Assembly (NCBI RefSeq): GCF_910584465.1
Contig: NZ_CAJUBK010000021.1
Span: 1-40,276 of the forward strand
Length of the DNA: 40,276 bases
Origin: an uncultured Oscillibacter sp.
GTDB taxonomy: Bacteria; Bacillota; Clostridia; Oscillospirales; Oscillospiraceae
Reading direction: 5' to 3'
Every line of letters begins with the position of its first letter. Position 1 is the stretch's first letter. The notes beneath the pieces are model-generated. The model saw only the letters and a program-made list of their open reading frames with translations. It did not search any database and was not told where the DNA came from. Shown in pieces: positions 7,496-14,601 of the stretch. The translations under genes were made by a program, and so were the position numbers.

Positions 7496-8618
7496 CATCC
7501 GCAAGAAGATCGACGCCGTCGACGACCAGCTGCTGCGGCTCTTCCTGGAGCGCATGGACCTGAGCGACGAGGTGGCGGCTTATAAGAGCGAGCATCGCCT
7601 GCCCATCCTGAACCGGGAGCGGGAGCGGTCCATCCTGAACAAGGTGACCGCCGCCGCCGGGGAGCGGGAGCGCTACGCCTATCACCTCTTCTCCACCCTC
7701 TTCGAGCTGGCCCGGTCCCGCCAGGCGGAGCTGACCGGCGCGCCCACGGAGGTGGGGGCCCAGATCCGGGCCTCCCTGGAGGCGGGGGACCAGGTCTTCC
7801 CCCAGACGGGGACCGTGGCCTGCCAGGGCATCGAGGGGGCCAATTCCCAGGTGGCCTGCGACCGGATCTTCCCCAGGGGGAACATCCTGTACGTGAAGAC
7901 CTTCGACGCGGTGGTCTCCGCCGTGGAGTCGGGGCTGTGCCGGTTCGGCGTGCTGCCCATCGAGAACAGCTCCAACGGCTCCGTCCGGGCGGTCTACGCG
8001 CTGCTCCAGGAGCACAGCCTCTCCATCGTCCGCTCCGCCCGGCTGTGCATCCGCCACGAGCTGCTGGCCCTGCCCGGCGTGGAGCTGGAGGACGTGCGCG
8101 AGATCTACTCCCACCAGCAGGCCATCGGCCAGTGCAGCCGCTTCCTGGACGGCCTGAAGGGCGTGAAGGTGATCCCCTGCGACAACACCGCCGTGGCCGC
8201 CAAGATGGTGGCCGAGTCCGGGGACCGCCATGCCGCCGCCATCTCCTCCCACCCCTGCGCGGCGCTGTACGGCCTGGCGTGCATCGGCGACAAGATCCAG
8301 AACAGCGACAACAACTACACCCGCTTCCTCTGCGTGGCCAAAGATCCGGTCATCTACGCCGGGGCCAGCCGGATCAGCCTGATCATCGCCTTCGACAACC
8401 GGCCCGGCGCGCTGTACGAGCAGCTGTCCAAGATGGCGGCGCTGGACATCAACATGACGAAGCTGGAGTCCTGCCCCGTCAGCGGCAGCGATTTCGAGTT
8501 CATCTTCTTCATCGAGCTGGAGGCCGACGTCCGCGATCCCAGCGTCCTGGCGATGCTGGAGGAGATGGAGCGCAGCTGCGCCCAGTTCCACTTCCTGGGG
8601 AACTACGCGGAAGTGTGA
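7482..8618 (+). CDS. pheA: bifunctional chorismate mutase / prephenate dehydratase (P-protein)
   Basis: This enzyme rearranges chorismate to prephenate and converts prephenate to phenylpyruvate. Residues 1-85 form an AroQ-type chorismate mutase (DIRKKIDAVDDQLLRLFLERM, LNRERERSI). Residues about 104-285 are the dehydratase, with GVLPIENSSNGSV and the catalytic NNYTRF motif. About 297-372 is an ACT domain (LIIAFDNRPGALYEQL). The phenylalanine-binding ESRP motif of typical PheA reads ESCP here. The window has no separate chorismate mutase, so this domain probably supplies prephenate for TyrA as well. GGAGGG at 7471-7476 precedes the start, which overlaps aroC. Confidence 0.95.
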   Translation: MELSDIRKKIDAVDDQLLRLFLERMDLSDEVAAYKSEHRLPILNRERERSILNKVTAAAGERERYAYHLFSTLFELARSRQAELTGAPTEVGAQIRASLEAGDQVFPQTGTVACQGIEGANSQVACDRIFPRGNILYVKTFDAVVSAVESGLCRFGVLPIENSSNGSVRAVYALLQEHSLSIVRSARLCIRHELLALPGVELEDVREIYSHQQAIGQCSRFLDGLKGVKVIPCDNTAVAAKMVAESGDRHAAAISSHPCAALYGLACIGDKIQNSDNNYTRFLCVAKDPVIYAGASRISLIIAFDNRPGALYEQLSKMAALDINMTKLESCPVSGSDFEFIFFIELEADVRDPSVLAMLEEMERSCAQFHFLGNYAEV

Positions 8619-8621
8619 GCC

Positions 8622-9851
8622 ATGGAGAGGATATACGGCCTCCTGGGCCGGACCCTGGGCCACAGCTGGTCCGTGCCCATCCATGAGGCCCTGGGCTGCA
8701 AGGGCTACCGCCTCATCGAGCTGGAGCCCCAGGCCCTGGGGGGCTTCCTCCGGCGGGGGGACATCGGCGGGCTGAACGTCACCATCCCCTACAAGCGGGA
8801 CGTGATGCCTTTTTGCGACGTGATCGACCCGGCGGCGGAGGCCATCGGCAGTGTGAACACCCTGGTCCGCCGGGACGGGGCGCTGTACGGATACAACACG
8901 GACATCGACGGCTTCCTCTACATGCTCCGGCAGGCGGGGATCTCCCTAAGGGGGAAGAAGGTCCTGATCCTGGGCAGCGGCGGGGCCTCCCGGACGGTCC
9001 GGGCGGCGGCGGGGCAGGAGGGGGCCCGGGAGATCGTGGTGGTCTCCCGCTCCGGAGCGGACAGCTATGAAGACCTCCCGGAGCGGCACGCGGACGCGGA
9101 GGTCCTGGTCAACACCACCCCCGTGGGCATGTGGCCCAAGCTGGAGGAGCGTCCGGTGGACCTGCGGCTCCTCCCCGGCCTGACGGACGTGGCGGACGTG
9201 ATCTACAACCCGGGGCGGACGGAGCTGCTCCTCCAGGCGGAGGAGCTGGGCCTCCGCCGGGCCGGGGGCCTGTCCATGCTGGTCCACCAGGCCAAACGGG
9301 CGGAGGAGCTGTTCTTCGACAAGAGCATCCCGGACGGGGAGACGGAGAGGATCGCCGCGAAGCTCCGGCGGGACATGACGAACCTCGTCCTCGTCGGGAT
9401 GCCCGGCAGCGGCAAGACCACCGTGGGACGGGAGCTGTCCCGCCTCTCCGGCAGGCCCTTCGTGGACCTGGACGAGGAGATCGTCAAAAGAGCGGGCCGT
9501 CCCATCCCGGAGATCTTCGCCCGGGAGGGCGAGGGGGCCTTCCGCAGACTGGAGCACGAGGTCTTGACAGCGGTCTGCGCCGGGAGCGGACAGGTGATCG
9601 CCACCGGCGGCGGGGCCGTCCTCTCATCCGAGAACCGCTCCGCCATGCGCCGCACCGGGCGGGTGTACCGCCTCCTGCGGCGGCTGGAGGACCTGCCCAC
9701 CGAGGGCCGTCCCCTGTCCCGGGCGGGGGATCTGGCGGAGATGGAGCGGGCCCGGGGACCGCTGTACGCCGCGGCGGCGGACGCGGACATTTGGAACGGC
9801 GGCGGCCCGGAGGAGGCTGCGGGCCAGATCTGGAGGGATCTTCTTGGGTAA
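8622..9851 (+). CDS. aroE-aroK: fused shikimate dehydrogenase - shikimate kinase
   Basis: One 409-residue protein covers two pathway steps. Residues 1 to about 250 are shikimate dehydrogenase: LGRTLGHSWSVPIH binds shikimate, TIPYK carries the catalytic lysine, GYNTDIDGF the catalytic aspartate, and LILGSGGASRTV the NADP site. Residues about 253-409 are shikimate kinase: GMPGSGKTTVGRELS is the P-loop, DLDEEI and EGEGAFRRLE bind metal and shikimate, and ATGGGAVLS is conserved. No stop or frameshift separates the halves, so the fusion is real in this sequence. It starts 3 bases after pheA and overlaps aroQ by 8 bases. No other aroE or aroK is in the window. Confidence 0.95.
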   Translation: MERIYGLLGRTLGHSWSVPIHEALGCKGYRLIELEPQALGGFLRRGDIGGLNVTIPYKRDVMPFCDVIDPAAEAIGSVNTLVRRDGALYGYNTDIDGFLYMLRQAGISLRGKKVLILGSGGASRTVRAAAGQEGAREIVVVSRSGADSYEDLPERHADAEVLVNTTPVGMWPKLEERPVDLRLLPGLTDVADVIYNPGRTELLLQAEELGLRRAGGLSMLVHQAKRAEELFFDKSIPDGETERIAAKLRRDMTNLVLVGMPGSGKTTVGRELSRLSGRPFVDLDEEIVKRAGRPIPEIFAREGEGAFRRLEHEVLTAVCAGSGQVIATGGGAVLSSENRSAMRRTGRVYRLLRRLEDLPTEGRPLSRAGDLAEMERARGPLYAAAADADIWNGGGPEEAAGQIWRDLLG

Positions 9852-10281
9852 AAAAAACATCCTGGTCCTCAACGGTCCGAACATGAACCTGCTGGGCGTC
9901 CGCCAGCCGGAGATCTACGGCAGGACCAGCTACGAGGACCTGAAGGCCATGATCTCCGCGGAGGCGGAGCGGCTGGGCGTGGCCGTCTCCTTCTTCCAGT
10001 CCAACCACGAGGGGGCCCTGGTGGACGCCATCCAGCAGGCGTACTTCGATAAGGCGGACGGCATCGTCATCAACCCCGCCGCCTACACCCACACCAGCGT
10101 GGCCCTGCTGGACGCGGTGAAGGCGGTGGGCATCCCCACGGTGGAGGTCCACATCTCCGACCCGGACGCCCGGGAGGACTTCCGCCATGTGTCCTACATC
10201 CGCCAGGCGTGCATCGCCACCATCCGGGGCCATGGCCTGGAGGGCTATCTGGAGGGGCTGCGGCTCCTGGCGGAGCGCTGA
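9844..10281 (+). CDS. aroQ: type II 3-dehydroquinate dehydratase
   Basis: This enzyme dehydrates 3-dehydroquinate to 3-dehydroshikimate by the type II route. The 145 residues match the small dodecameric family: LNGPNMNLLGVRQPEIYG contains the catalytic tyrosine region, followed by QSNHEGALVDAI, INPAAYTHTSVAL and PTVEVHISDP. It begins at TTG 9844, with GGAGGG (9832-9837) inside the end of aroEK, and overlaps that gene by 8 bases. It is the last gene of the block, and a GC-rich hairpin follows. Confidence 0.95.
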   Translation: MGKKNILVLNGPNMNLLGVRQPEIYGRTSYEDLKAMISAEAERLGVAVSFFQSNHEGALVDAIQQAYFDKADGIVINPAAYTHTSVALLDAVKAVGIPTVEVHISDPDAREDFRHVSYIRQACIATIRGHGLEGYLEGLRLLAER

Positions 10282-10310
10282 GGGGCCCGGGGCCCCTCCA
10301 CCGGGGACGA

Positions 10311-10338
10311 CGAGAGGGACCCTCCCGGGTCCCTCTCG
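10311..10338 (+). terminator. hairpin after aroQ, probable end of the aro operon
   Basis: A perfect 12-bp stem (10311-10322 with 10327-10338) closes on TCCC. No T-run follows directly, only a pyrimidine-rich stretch, so termination strength is uncertain. Confidence 0.6.
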
Positions 10339-10428
10339 CCATGCTCTCTCTTCCCGTCGGATGCGATCCCCGCTATGTTTTCGGCCGGCCGGCGCGGGAG
10401 GCCCGGACAGGGCCCCCTGTCCGCCCGT

Positions 10429-10830
10429 TCACCCCTTGCAGCCGCAGGGGGCGCTGTGGCAGGTGCCGCAGTCCGTGCAGGAGATGGTGGCCTCGCCGGA
10501 GTCCATGCCGACACCGTAGCACACCGGCACGGTGACGCAGACCTGCTGGGTCAGCGTGATGGTGGCGCTGGTCCCGCAGGGGTCCGCCGTACAGTTGATG
10601 CTGGGCGCACCCTGGCAGGACACCGTCACGGTGCCCACAGACGCGGTGGGGGTCAGGACCACCGGCGCGGTGACGGCGACGCACTGTGTAACGATCTTCT
10701 TGCAGCCGTTATTGGGGAGACGGCCCTCGTCCCCCTGACCGGGGAGCATGGGCTCGTGCTCATAAGCTTCGTTGATACGCAAAACGGATCCCTCGTTTCC
10801 TGGAAGTGGCGCTCCCTCGGGAGTGCCCAT
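10429..10830 (-). CDS. Cys-rich hypothetical protein
   Basis: I do not recognise this 133-residue protein with certainty. After a polar N-terminal 40 residues it has a Val/Thr-rich, beta-prone region with regularly spaced cysteines (VTVSCQGAPSINCTADPCG, TQQVCVTVPVCYG) and ends ISCTDCGTCHSAPCGCKG. There is no signal peptide or membrane segment. Composition suggests a disulfide- or metal-rich structural protein. A spore or exosporium surface role is possible but only a guess. The ATG at 10830 has AGGA 5 bases upstream, a weak site, and no clear promoter is visible. It is divergent from the MATE gene. Coding is supported by a composition unlike the antisense frames. Confidence 0.6.
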   Translation of the reverse strand: MGTPEGAPLPGNEGSVLRINEAYEHEPMLPGQGDEGRLPNNGCKKIVTQCVAVTAPVVLTPTASVGTVTVSCQGAPSINCTADPCGTSATITLTQQVCVTVPVCYGVGMDSGEATISCTDCGTCHSAPCGCKG

Positions 10831-10896
10831 GCCATCCTATGCGGCGGGGCCGTCCGATGTTTTTTCAAGATCTTGCTTCCGCTTTGGGACGAGTCG

Positions 10897-10905
10897 TGTT
10901 ATACT
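10897..10905 (+). promoter_or_regulatory. extended -10 promoter of the MATE gene
   Basis: TGT followed by TATACT (10900-10905) lies 75 bases before the start codon. TTGCTT at 10873-10878 is 21 bases away, too far for a normal -35, so the extended -10 probably carries the promoter. Confidence 0.55.
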
Positions 10906-10928
10906 GGTATGATCATGAGATCGAAACG

Positions 10929-10954
10929 CGGTCCGGGGCGCGCGCCCCGGACCG
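10929..10954. repeat. 26-bp perfect palindrome in the MATE gene 5' UTR
   Basis: The sequence from 10929 to 10954 is a perfect inverted repeat centred on GCGCGC, between the putative transcription start and the ribosome binding site (10965-10971). It could be an operator for a dimeric regulator or a stable mRNA hairpin. Confidence 0.7.
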
Positions 10955-10979
10955 GAGGAACGAAGAGGAGGCGCCCCCT

Positions 10980-12359
10980 ATGGACGGCAGGATGGACGAA
11001 CAGCAGGAGCAGAAATTCCACCGGATGACGGAGACCCCGGTCAGCCGCCTGATCTGCCGGCTGGCCCTCCCCTGCATCATCAGCATGCTGGTCACGTCGT
11101 TCTACAACATGGCCGACACCTTCTTCGTCGGGATGCTGAAGAGCAACAGCGCCACCGGCGCCGTGGGCGTGGTGTTCTCCCTCATGGCGATTATCCAGGC
11201 GGTGGGCTTCTTCTTCGGCCACGGCAGCGGCAACTTCATCTCCCGGGAGCTGGGGAAGCAGGCGTACCAGGAGGCCAGCAATATGGCGGCCACGGGCTTC
11301 TTCTCCGCCCTGGCGGCGGGGACGCTGATCTGCGTCCTGGGTCAGATCTTCCTGGAGCCCCTGGCCATGCTCCTGGGCTCCACGGCCACCATCCTGCCCT
11401 ATACGAAGTCCTACCTCCAGGTCATCCTCCTGGGTGCCCCGTGGATGACCTCCTCCCTGGTGCTGAACAACCAGCTCCGCTATCAGGGCTCCGCCGCCTA
11501 CGCCATGGTGGGCATCGCCAGCGGCGCGGTGCTGAACATCGCCCTGGACCCCCTGCTGATCTTCACCTTCGGCCTGGGCGTGGCGGGGGCGGCCTGGGCC
11601 ACGATCGTCAGCCAGTTCGTCAGCTTCTGCCTGCTGCTGGCGGGCTGTTCCCGGGGCGGGAACCTCCGGATCCACCTCTCCAGCGTCCAGTTCACGCTGT
11701 CCTATTACGTCCAGATCGTCCGGGGCGGACTGCCCTCCCTGGCCCGGCAGGGCCTGGCCAGCGTGGCGGCGATCTGCCTGAACCGGGCCGCCGGGCCTTA
11801 CGGCGACGCGGCCATCGCCGCCATGGGCGTGGTCCAGCGGATCATGATGTTCGGCGGCTCGGCCATGATCGGCTTCGGCCAGGGCTTCCAGCCGGTGTGC
11901 GGGTTCAACTACGGCGCGAAGCTCTATAAGCGGGTGAAGGAGGGCTTCTGGTTCTGCGTGAAGACCTCCGCGGTCTTCCTGCTGGCAGTGAGCGCCCTGG
12001 GCATCACCTTCGCCCCCCGGCTCATCGCCGTCTTCCGGGACGACCCGGAGGTGATTGCGATCGGGACCGCGGCGCTGCGGGCCCAGTGCCTCACGCTGTG
12101 CTTCTCCAGCTGGATCGTCATGAGCAACATGATGCTCCAGACCATCGGGAAGACGGCGGGGGCCACGTTCCTGGCGATGTCCCGGCAGGGGATCTTCTTC
12201 ATCCCGCTGGTGTACCTGCTGTCCATGCAGCTGGGCCTTTTGGGCGTGGAGGTGACCCAGTCGGCGGCGGACCTGCTGACGCTGCTGTTCGCGGTCCCGA
12301 TCCAGATGCGGGCCCTGCGGGAGCTGGATTGGATGGAGCGGGGCAAGTCGATCGGATAG
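10980..12359 (+). CDS. MATE family efflux transporter
   Basis: This 459-residue integral membrane protein belongs to the MATE family, which exports drugs or metabolites in exchange for Na+ or H+. It has about twelve hydrophobic segments in two similar halves, starting PVSRLICRLALPCIISMLVTSFYNMADTFFVG, the usual first-helix motif, with the second half at LPSLARQGLASVAAICLNRAAGPYG. I start it at ATG 10980, with GAGGAGG (10965-10971) 8 bases upstream. A start farther upstream would overlap the palindrome and promoter. It stands alone between a promoter and a strong hairpin. The substrate cannot be predicted. Confidence 0.92.
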   Translation: MDGRMDEQQEQKFHRMTETPVSRLICRLALPCIISMLVTSFYNMADTFFVGMLKSNSATGAVGVVFSLMAIIQAVGFFFGHGSGNFISRELGKQAYQEASNMAATGFFSALAAGTLICVLGQIFLEPLAMLLGSTATILPYTKSYLQVILLGAPWMTSSLVLNNQLRYQGSAAYAMVGIASGAVLNIALDPLLIFTFGLGVAGAAWATIVSQFVSFCLLLAGCSRGGNLRIHLSSVQFTLSYYVQIVRGGLPSLARQGLASVAAICLNRAAGPYGDAAIAAMGVVQRIMMFGGSAMIGFGQGFQPVCGFNYGAKLYKRVKEGFWFCVKTSAVFLLAVSALGITFAPRLIAVFRDDPEVIAIGTAALRAQCLTLCFSSWIVMSNMMLQTIGKTAGATFLAMSRQGIFFIPLVYLLSMQLGLLGVEVTQSAADLLTLLFAVPIQMRALRELDWMERGKSIG

Positions 12360-12367
12360 ACCGGATA

Positions 12368-12404
12368 AACGGGAGGCGGCGTCCGCCGGACGCCGCCTCC
12401 CGTT
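12368..12404 (+). terminator. terminator hairpin after the MATE gene
   Basis: A perfect 17-bp stem (12368-12384 with 12388-12404) has loop GCC. Only TT follows, so it may also act as an RNA-stabilising or bidirectional element. Confidence 0.65.
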
Positions 12405-12438
12405 GGTACGCCGCCGGGCGAGCGATCCGAAAAAAGTT

Positions 12439-12455
12439 TAGATAACGTTTATCTA
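12439..12455. promoter_or_regulatory. palindromic candidate operator
   Basis: TAGATAACGTTTATCTA is a perfect inverted repeat of 7-bp arms with a 3-base centre. It lies 28 bases before the -10 of the ribbon-helix-helix gene in a locally AT-rich patch, where a repressor or activator could sit. Confidence 0.5.
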
Positions 12456-12480
12456 GATCCTCATGGCCTGGATCTGTCTA

Positions 12481-12489
12481 TGGTATGAT
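12481..12489 (+). promoter_or_regulatory. extended -10 promoter of the ribbon-helix-helix gene
   Basis: TGG followed by TATGAT (12484-12489) lies 20 bases before the start codon. No convincing -35 is present, consistent with a regulated promoter. Confidence 0.55.
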
Positions 12490-12509
12490 GACCGGCGAGG
12501 TGATCTTAC

Positions 12510-12677
12510 ATGGATGGCAAAACGATCAAAAAGCGCGTCTCCGTACAGCTCCGCCAGCAGGAATACGAACGCCTGTCCCGCATGGCGGAGGAGAGCGGAC
12601 GGTCTCCCGCCGGATATCTGCGCTGGCTGCTGTACAAAGAGCTTCGGGAACTGGAGAAGGACGCCGCCGGGGGATGA
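12510..12677 (+). CDS. small ribbon-helix-helix type DNA-binding protein
   Basis: A 55-codon gene starts at ATG 12510 behind GAGGTGATC (12497-12505) and ends at TGA 12675-12677. The product has a basic strand (KTIKKRVSVQLRQQEYERL), a helix, a turn (MAEESGRSPAGYLRWLL) and a second helix, the pattern of the CopG/Arc ribbon-helix-helix fold, which binds DNA as a dimer through the N-terminal strand. No toxin gene is adjacent: upstream is the MATE gene and downstream a convergent enzyme gene. It is probably a stand-alone regulator, perhaps of itself through the palindrome at 12439-12455. The fold is a pattern-based call; the target is inferred. Confidence 0.75.
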   Translation: MDGKTIKKRVSVQLRQQEYERLSRMAEESGRSPAGYLRWLLYKELRELEKDAAGG

Positions 12678-12691
12678 TCCCCGGCGGCGTC
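12660..12691. terminator. bidirectional hairpin between convergent genes
   Basis: A 13-bp perfect stem (12660-12672 with 12679-12691) overlaps the stop of the ribbon-helix-helix gene and precedes the end of the convergent enzyme gene. There is no T-run on either side. Confidence 0.55.
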
Positions 12692-12700
12692 CTCCGTCCC

Positions 12701-13723
12701 TCAATATCCAAAGATCATGTCCCGCCGGATCTGCGCCAGGGAGTGCGCCCCGCACATCGCCATGGCGTCGGCCAGCTCGGCCTTCAGCTTGTCCACGTAG
12801 ATCTGCACGCCCTCGGCGCCGCCGCCGTAGACCATGTTCACGAAGGGCCGCCCGATCAGCACGGCGTCCGCCCCCAGGGCCAGGGCCTTGAACACGTCCA
12901 GGCCGGAACGGATGCCGCCGTCCACCAGGATCTTCATCTTCCCGCCCACGGCGTCCGCGATGCCCGGCAGGACCTCGGCGGTGGAGGGGCACTGGTCCAG
13001 CACCCGGCCGCCGTGGTTGCTGACCACGATGCCGCTGGCCCCGGCCTCCAGGGCCTTCTCCGCGCCCCGGACGGTCATGATGCCCTTGAGGATGAAGGGC
13101 GTCCCCTCCATCATCCCGACGATCTCCTTCAGCTCCTCCACGGTCTTACTGCCCGCCGGGGGCTGGAGGTTCTTCAAAAAGGGCAGGCCCGCCGCGTCGA
13201 TGTCCATGGCGATGGCGAAGGGCCCCGCCTCCCGGACCTGGGCCAGCTTCTCCCGGATGGTCTCGATGTTCCAGGGCTTGATGGTGGGCACGCCCCGGCC
13301 CCCCTGCTTCTTCAGGGCCTCGGCGGCGGCCCGCATGACGGCGGGGTCGGTGCCGTCGCCGGTGAAGGCGGCGATCCCCGCCTGGGCGCAGGCGGCGACC
13401 AGGATGTCGTTATAGGCCAGGTCGTCGTACTTGTCGCCGTAGTGCATCCGCATGGCCCCCACGGGGGCGGCGAAGACGGGGAGGTCCACCTCCTGCCCGA
13501 AGAGGGCGGCGGAGGTGTCCACGGGCCCGTTGGCGCAGATGGTGTCCATGTTGACGCAGAGCTCCTGCCACTTCTGGTAGTTGCGGATGAAGCCGGTGCC
13601 GATGCCCTTGGCGCCGGGGCCGGGGATCGTGTTGCGGCAGCCCAGGCCGTTGCAGGTGGGGCAGGACTTGCAGTAGGGGCCCATACAGGTACGGGCGTTC
13701 GCCAAGACTTCCTGATAGGTCAT
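12701..13723 (-). CDS. FMN-dependent alpha-hydroxy-acid oxidising enzyme
   Basis: This 340-residue protein belongs to the FMN-dependent alpha-hydroxy-acid dehydrogenase family (lactate and glycolate oxidase relatives), which oxidises 2-hydroxy acids on a TIM barrel. Seen motifs are the active-site VVSNHGGRVLDQ (catalytic His near residue 238), ILVDGGIRSGLDVFKALALGADAVLIGRPF for FMN phosphate, and FAAPVGAM early on. The N-terminus has an unusual cysteine cluster (CMGPYCKSCPTCNGLGC) that could hold metal or an iron-sulphur centre. I start it at ATG 13723, with GGAGGG 7 bases upstream. It is monocistronic, with its own promoter at 13778-13806. Substrate unknown. Confidence 0.88.
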   Translation of the reverse strand: MTYQEVLANARTCMGPYCKSCPTCNGLGCRNTIPGPGAKGIGTGFIRNYQKWQELCVNMDTICANGPVDTSAALFGQEVDLPVFAAPVGAMRMHYGDKYDDLAYNDILVAACAQAGIAAFTGDGTDPAVMRAAAEALKKQGGRGVPTIKPWNIETIREKLAQVREAGPFAIAMDIDAAGLPFLKNLQPPAGSKTVEELKEIVGMMEGTPFILKGIMTVRGAEKALEAGASGIVVSNHGGRVLDQCPSTAEVLPGIADAVGGKMKILVDGGIRSGLDVFKALALGADAVLIGRPFVNMVYGGGAEGVQIYVDKLKAELADAMAMCGAHSLAQIRRDMIFGY

Positions 13724-13777
13724 GTTCGTTCCCTCCAGATATGTAGATTTCCCGTTCAAAGCCGGATCGCTGTCTCG

Positions 13778-13806
13778 ATTGTACAGGAGATGCGGGGAAA
13801 AGGCAA
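13778..13806 (-). promoter_or_regulatory. promoter of the FMN-dependent enzyme gene
   Basis: On the minus strand, TTGCCT (13801-13806) and TACAAT (13778-13783) are separated by 17 bases, and the start codon is 54 bases downstream. Confidence 0.75.
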
Positions 13807-13878
13807 GGGGGAGGCGCGCACGTCCCTGCCCAAGATCTCCGCCGCCGGCCGGAGATCCGGCGGTCCCGCGGAAATGAG

Positions 13879-13907
13879 TTGGCAAACGGGCCGCACCATG
13901 CTATGAT
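13879..13907 (+). promoter_or_regulatory. near-consensus promoter of the gene at 13958
   Basis: TTGGCA (13879-13884) and TATGAT (13902-13907) are separated by 17 bases, with a TGn extension (13899-13901). This is one of the best promoters in the window. Confidence 0.82.
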
Positions 13908-13957
13908 CGAACAGGCAGATCCATATCCTGCTATAGACCGCTTGGGGAGGATGAGAT

Positions 13958-14479
13958 ATGATCACACAGGGACCCACGCCAGGGATGCTGGCCGAATGGA
14001 AAAAGATCTCCGAACAGTATAAGGGCCTGCTTCGGCCCAACAGGAAAAGCGGCGCCGACCTTTTGGGGTACCTGCAAAGCAGCTATCCCTTGACCGAGAT
14101 AACGGATAAAGGCGCGCTGGCGGTCATCTCCGAAAACGTCTCCCAAAATGCGTTTTGGGCGGAGAAACTGCCGGCCGGCCAACTGCCGCTCCCGAAAGCC
14201 TTTTACCTCGAGGATATCGGGAACGGGCATAAGTTCTATCTCCCCGAAAATAAAGACCGCCCCGACCTGTGGGGAGGCGAGATAACGAAGATCTTCGTCG
14301 GGGTGGATCTGTGCAGTGGTTTTTACATGGTGGAGGGGAGCACGATGCTCTGGGATGAGCTCCGTGCATTCCAAGGCGTCGATGAGGAGGATCTGGAAAA
14401 CTATGTCGTCGTCGCAGACTATATCGGTGCCCTGGAACGCTTCGGGAAGCTCGACAGCGCGGTCTCGCATGAGGGATAG
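13958..14479 (+). CDS. hypothetical protein, unrecognised
   Basis: I do not recognise this 173-residue protein. It looks soluble and has no signal peptide or membrane segment. The middle (KAFYLEDIGNGHKFYLPENKD) and the region ITKIFVGVDLCSGFYMVEGSTMLW suggest alternating beta strands, and the C-terminus (GVDEEDLENYVVVADYIGALERFGKL) is acidic and helical. GGGGAGG (13944-13950) and a near-consensus promoter support expression. Codon use is slightly less GC-rich than neighbours, with more AAA, AAT and TTT, which may hint at later arrival. It is followed by a hairpin and a second small unrecognised gene. Confidence 0.72.
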   Translation: MITQGPTPGMLAEWKKISEQYKGLLRPNRKSGADLLGYLQSSYPLTEITDKGALAVISENVSQNAFWAEKLPAGQLPLPKAFYLEDIGNGHKFYLPENKDRPDLWGGEITKIFVGVDLCSGFYMVEGSTMLWDELRAFQGVDEEDLENYVVVADYIGALERFGKLDSAVSHEG

Positions 14480-14513
14480 CCGCGGTCAGATCCCGCTCCG
14501 CCGGGCGGTCAGG

Positions 14514-14541
14514 ATCCAGGGAGGCGCATACCTCCCTGGAT
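14514..14541 (+). terminator. hairpin after the hypothetical gene
   Basis: An 11-bp perfect stem (14514-14524 with 14531-14541) has loop CGCATA. There is no adjacent T-run, although CTTTTT occurs at 14574-14579. Confidence 0.45.
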
Positions 14542-14601
14542 GCGGCGCTCCCGCCGGGAACAGCCGCCCCCGCTTTTTCATAGACTGTCATGGGTGATCC
14601 T

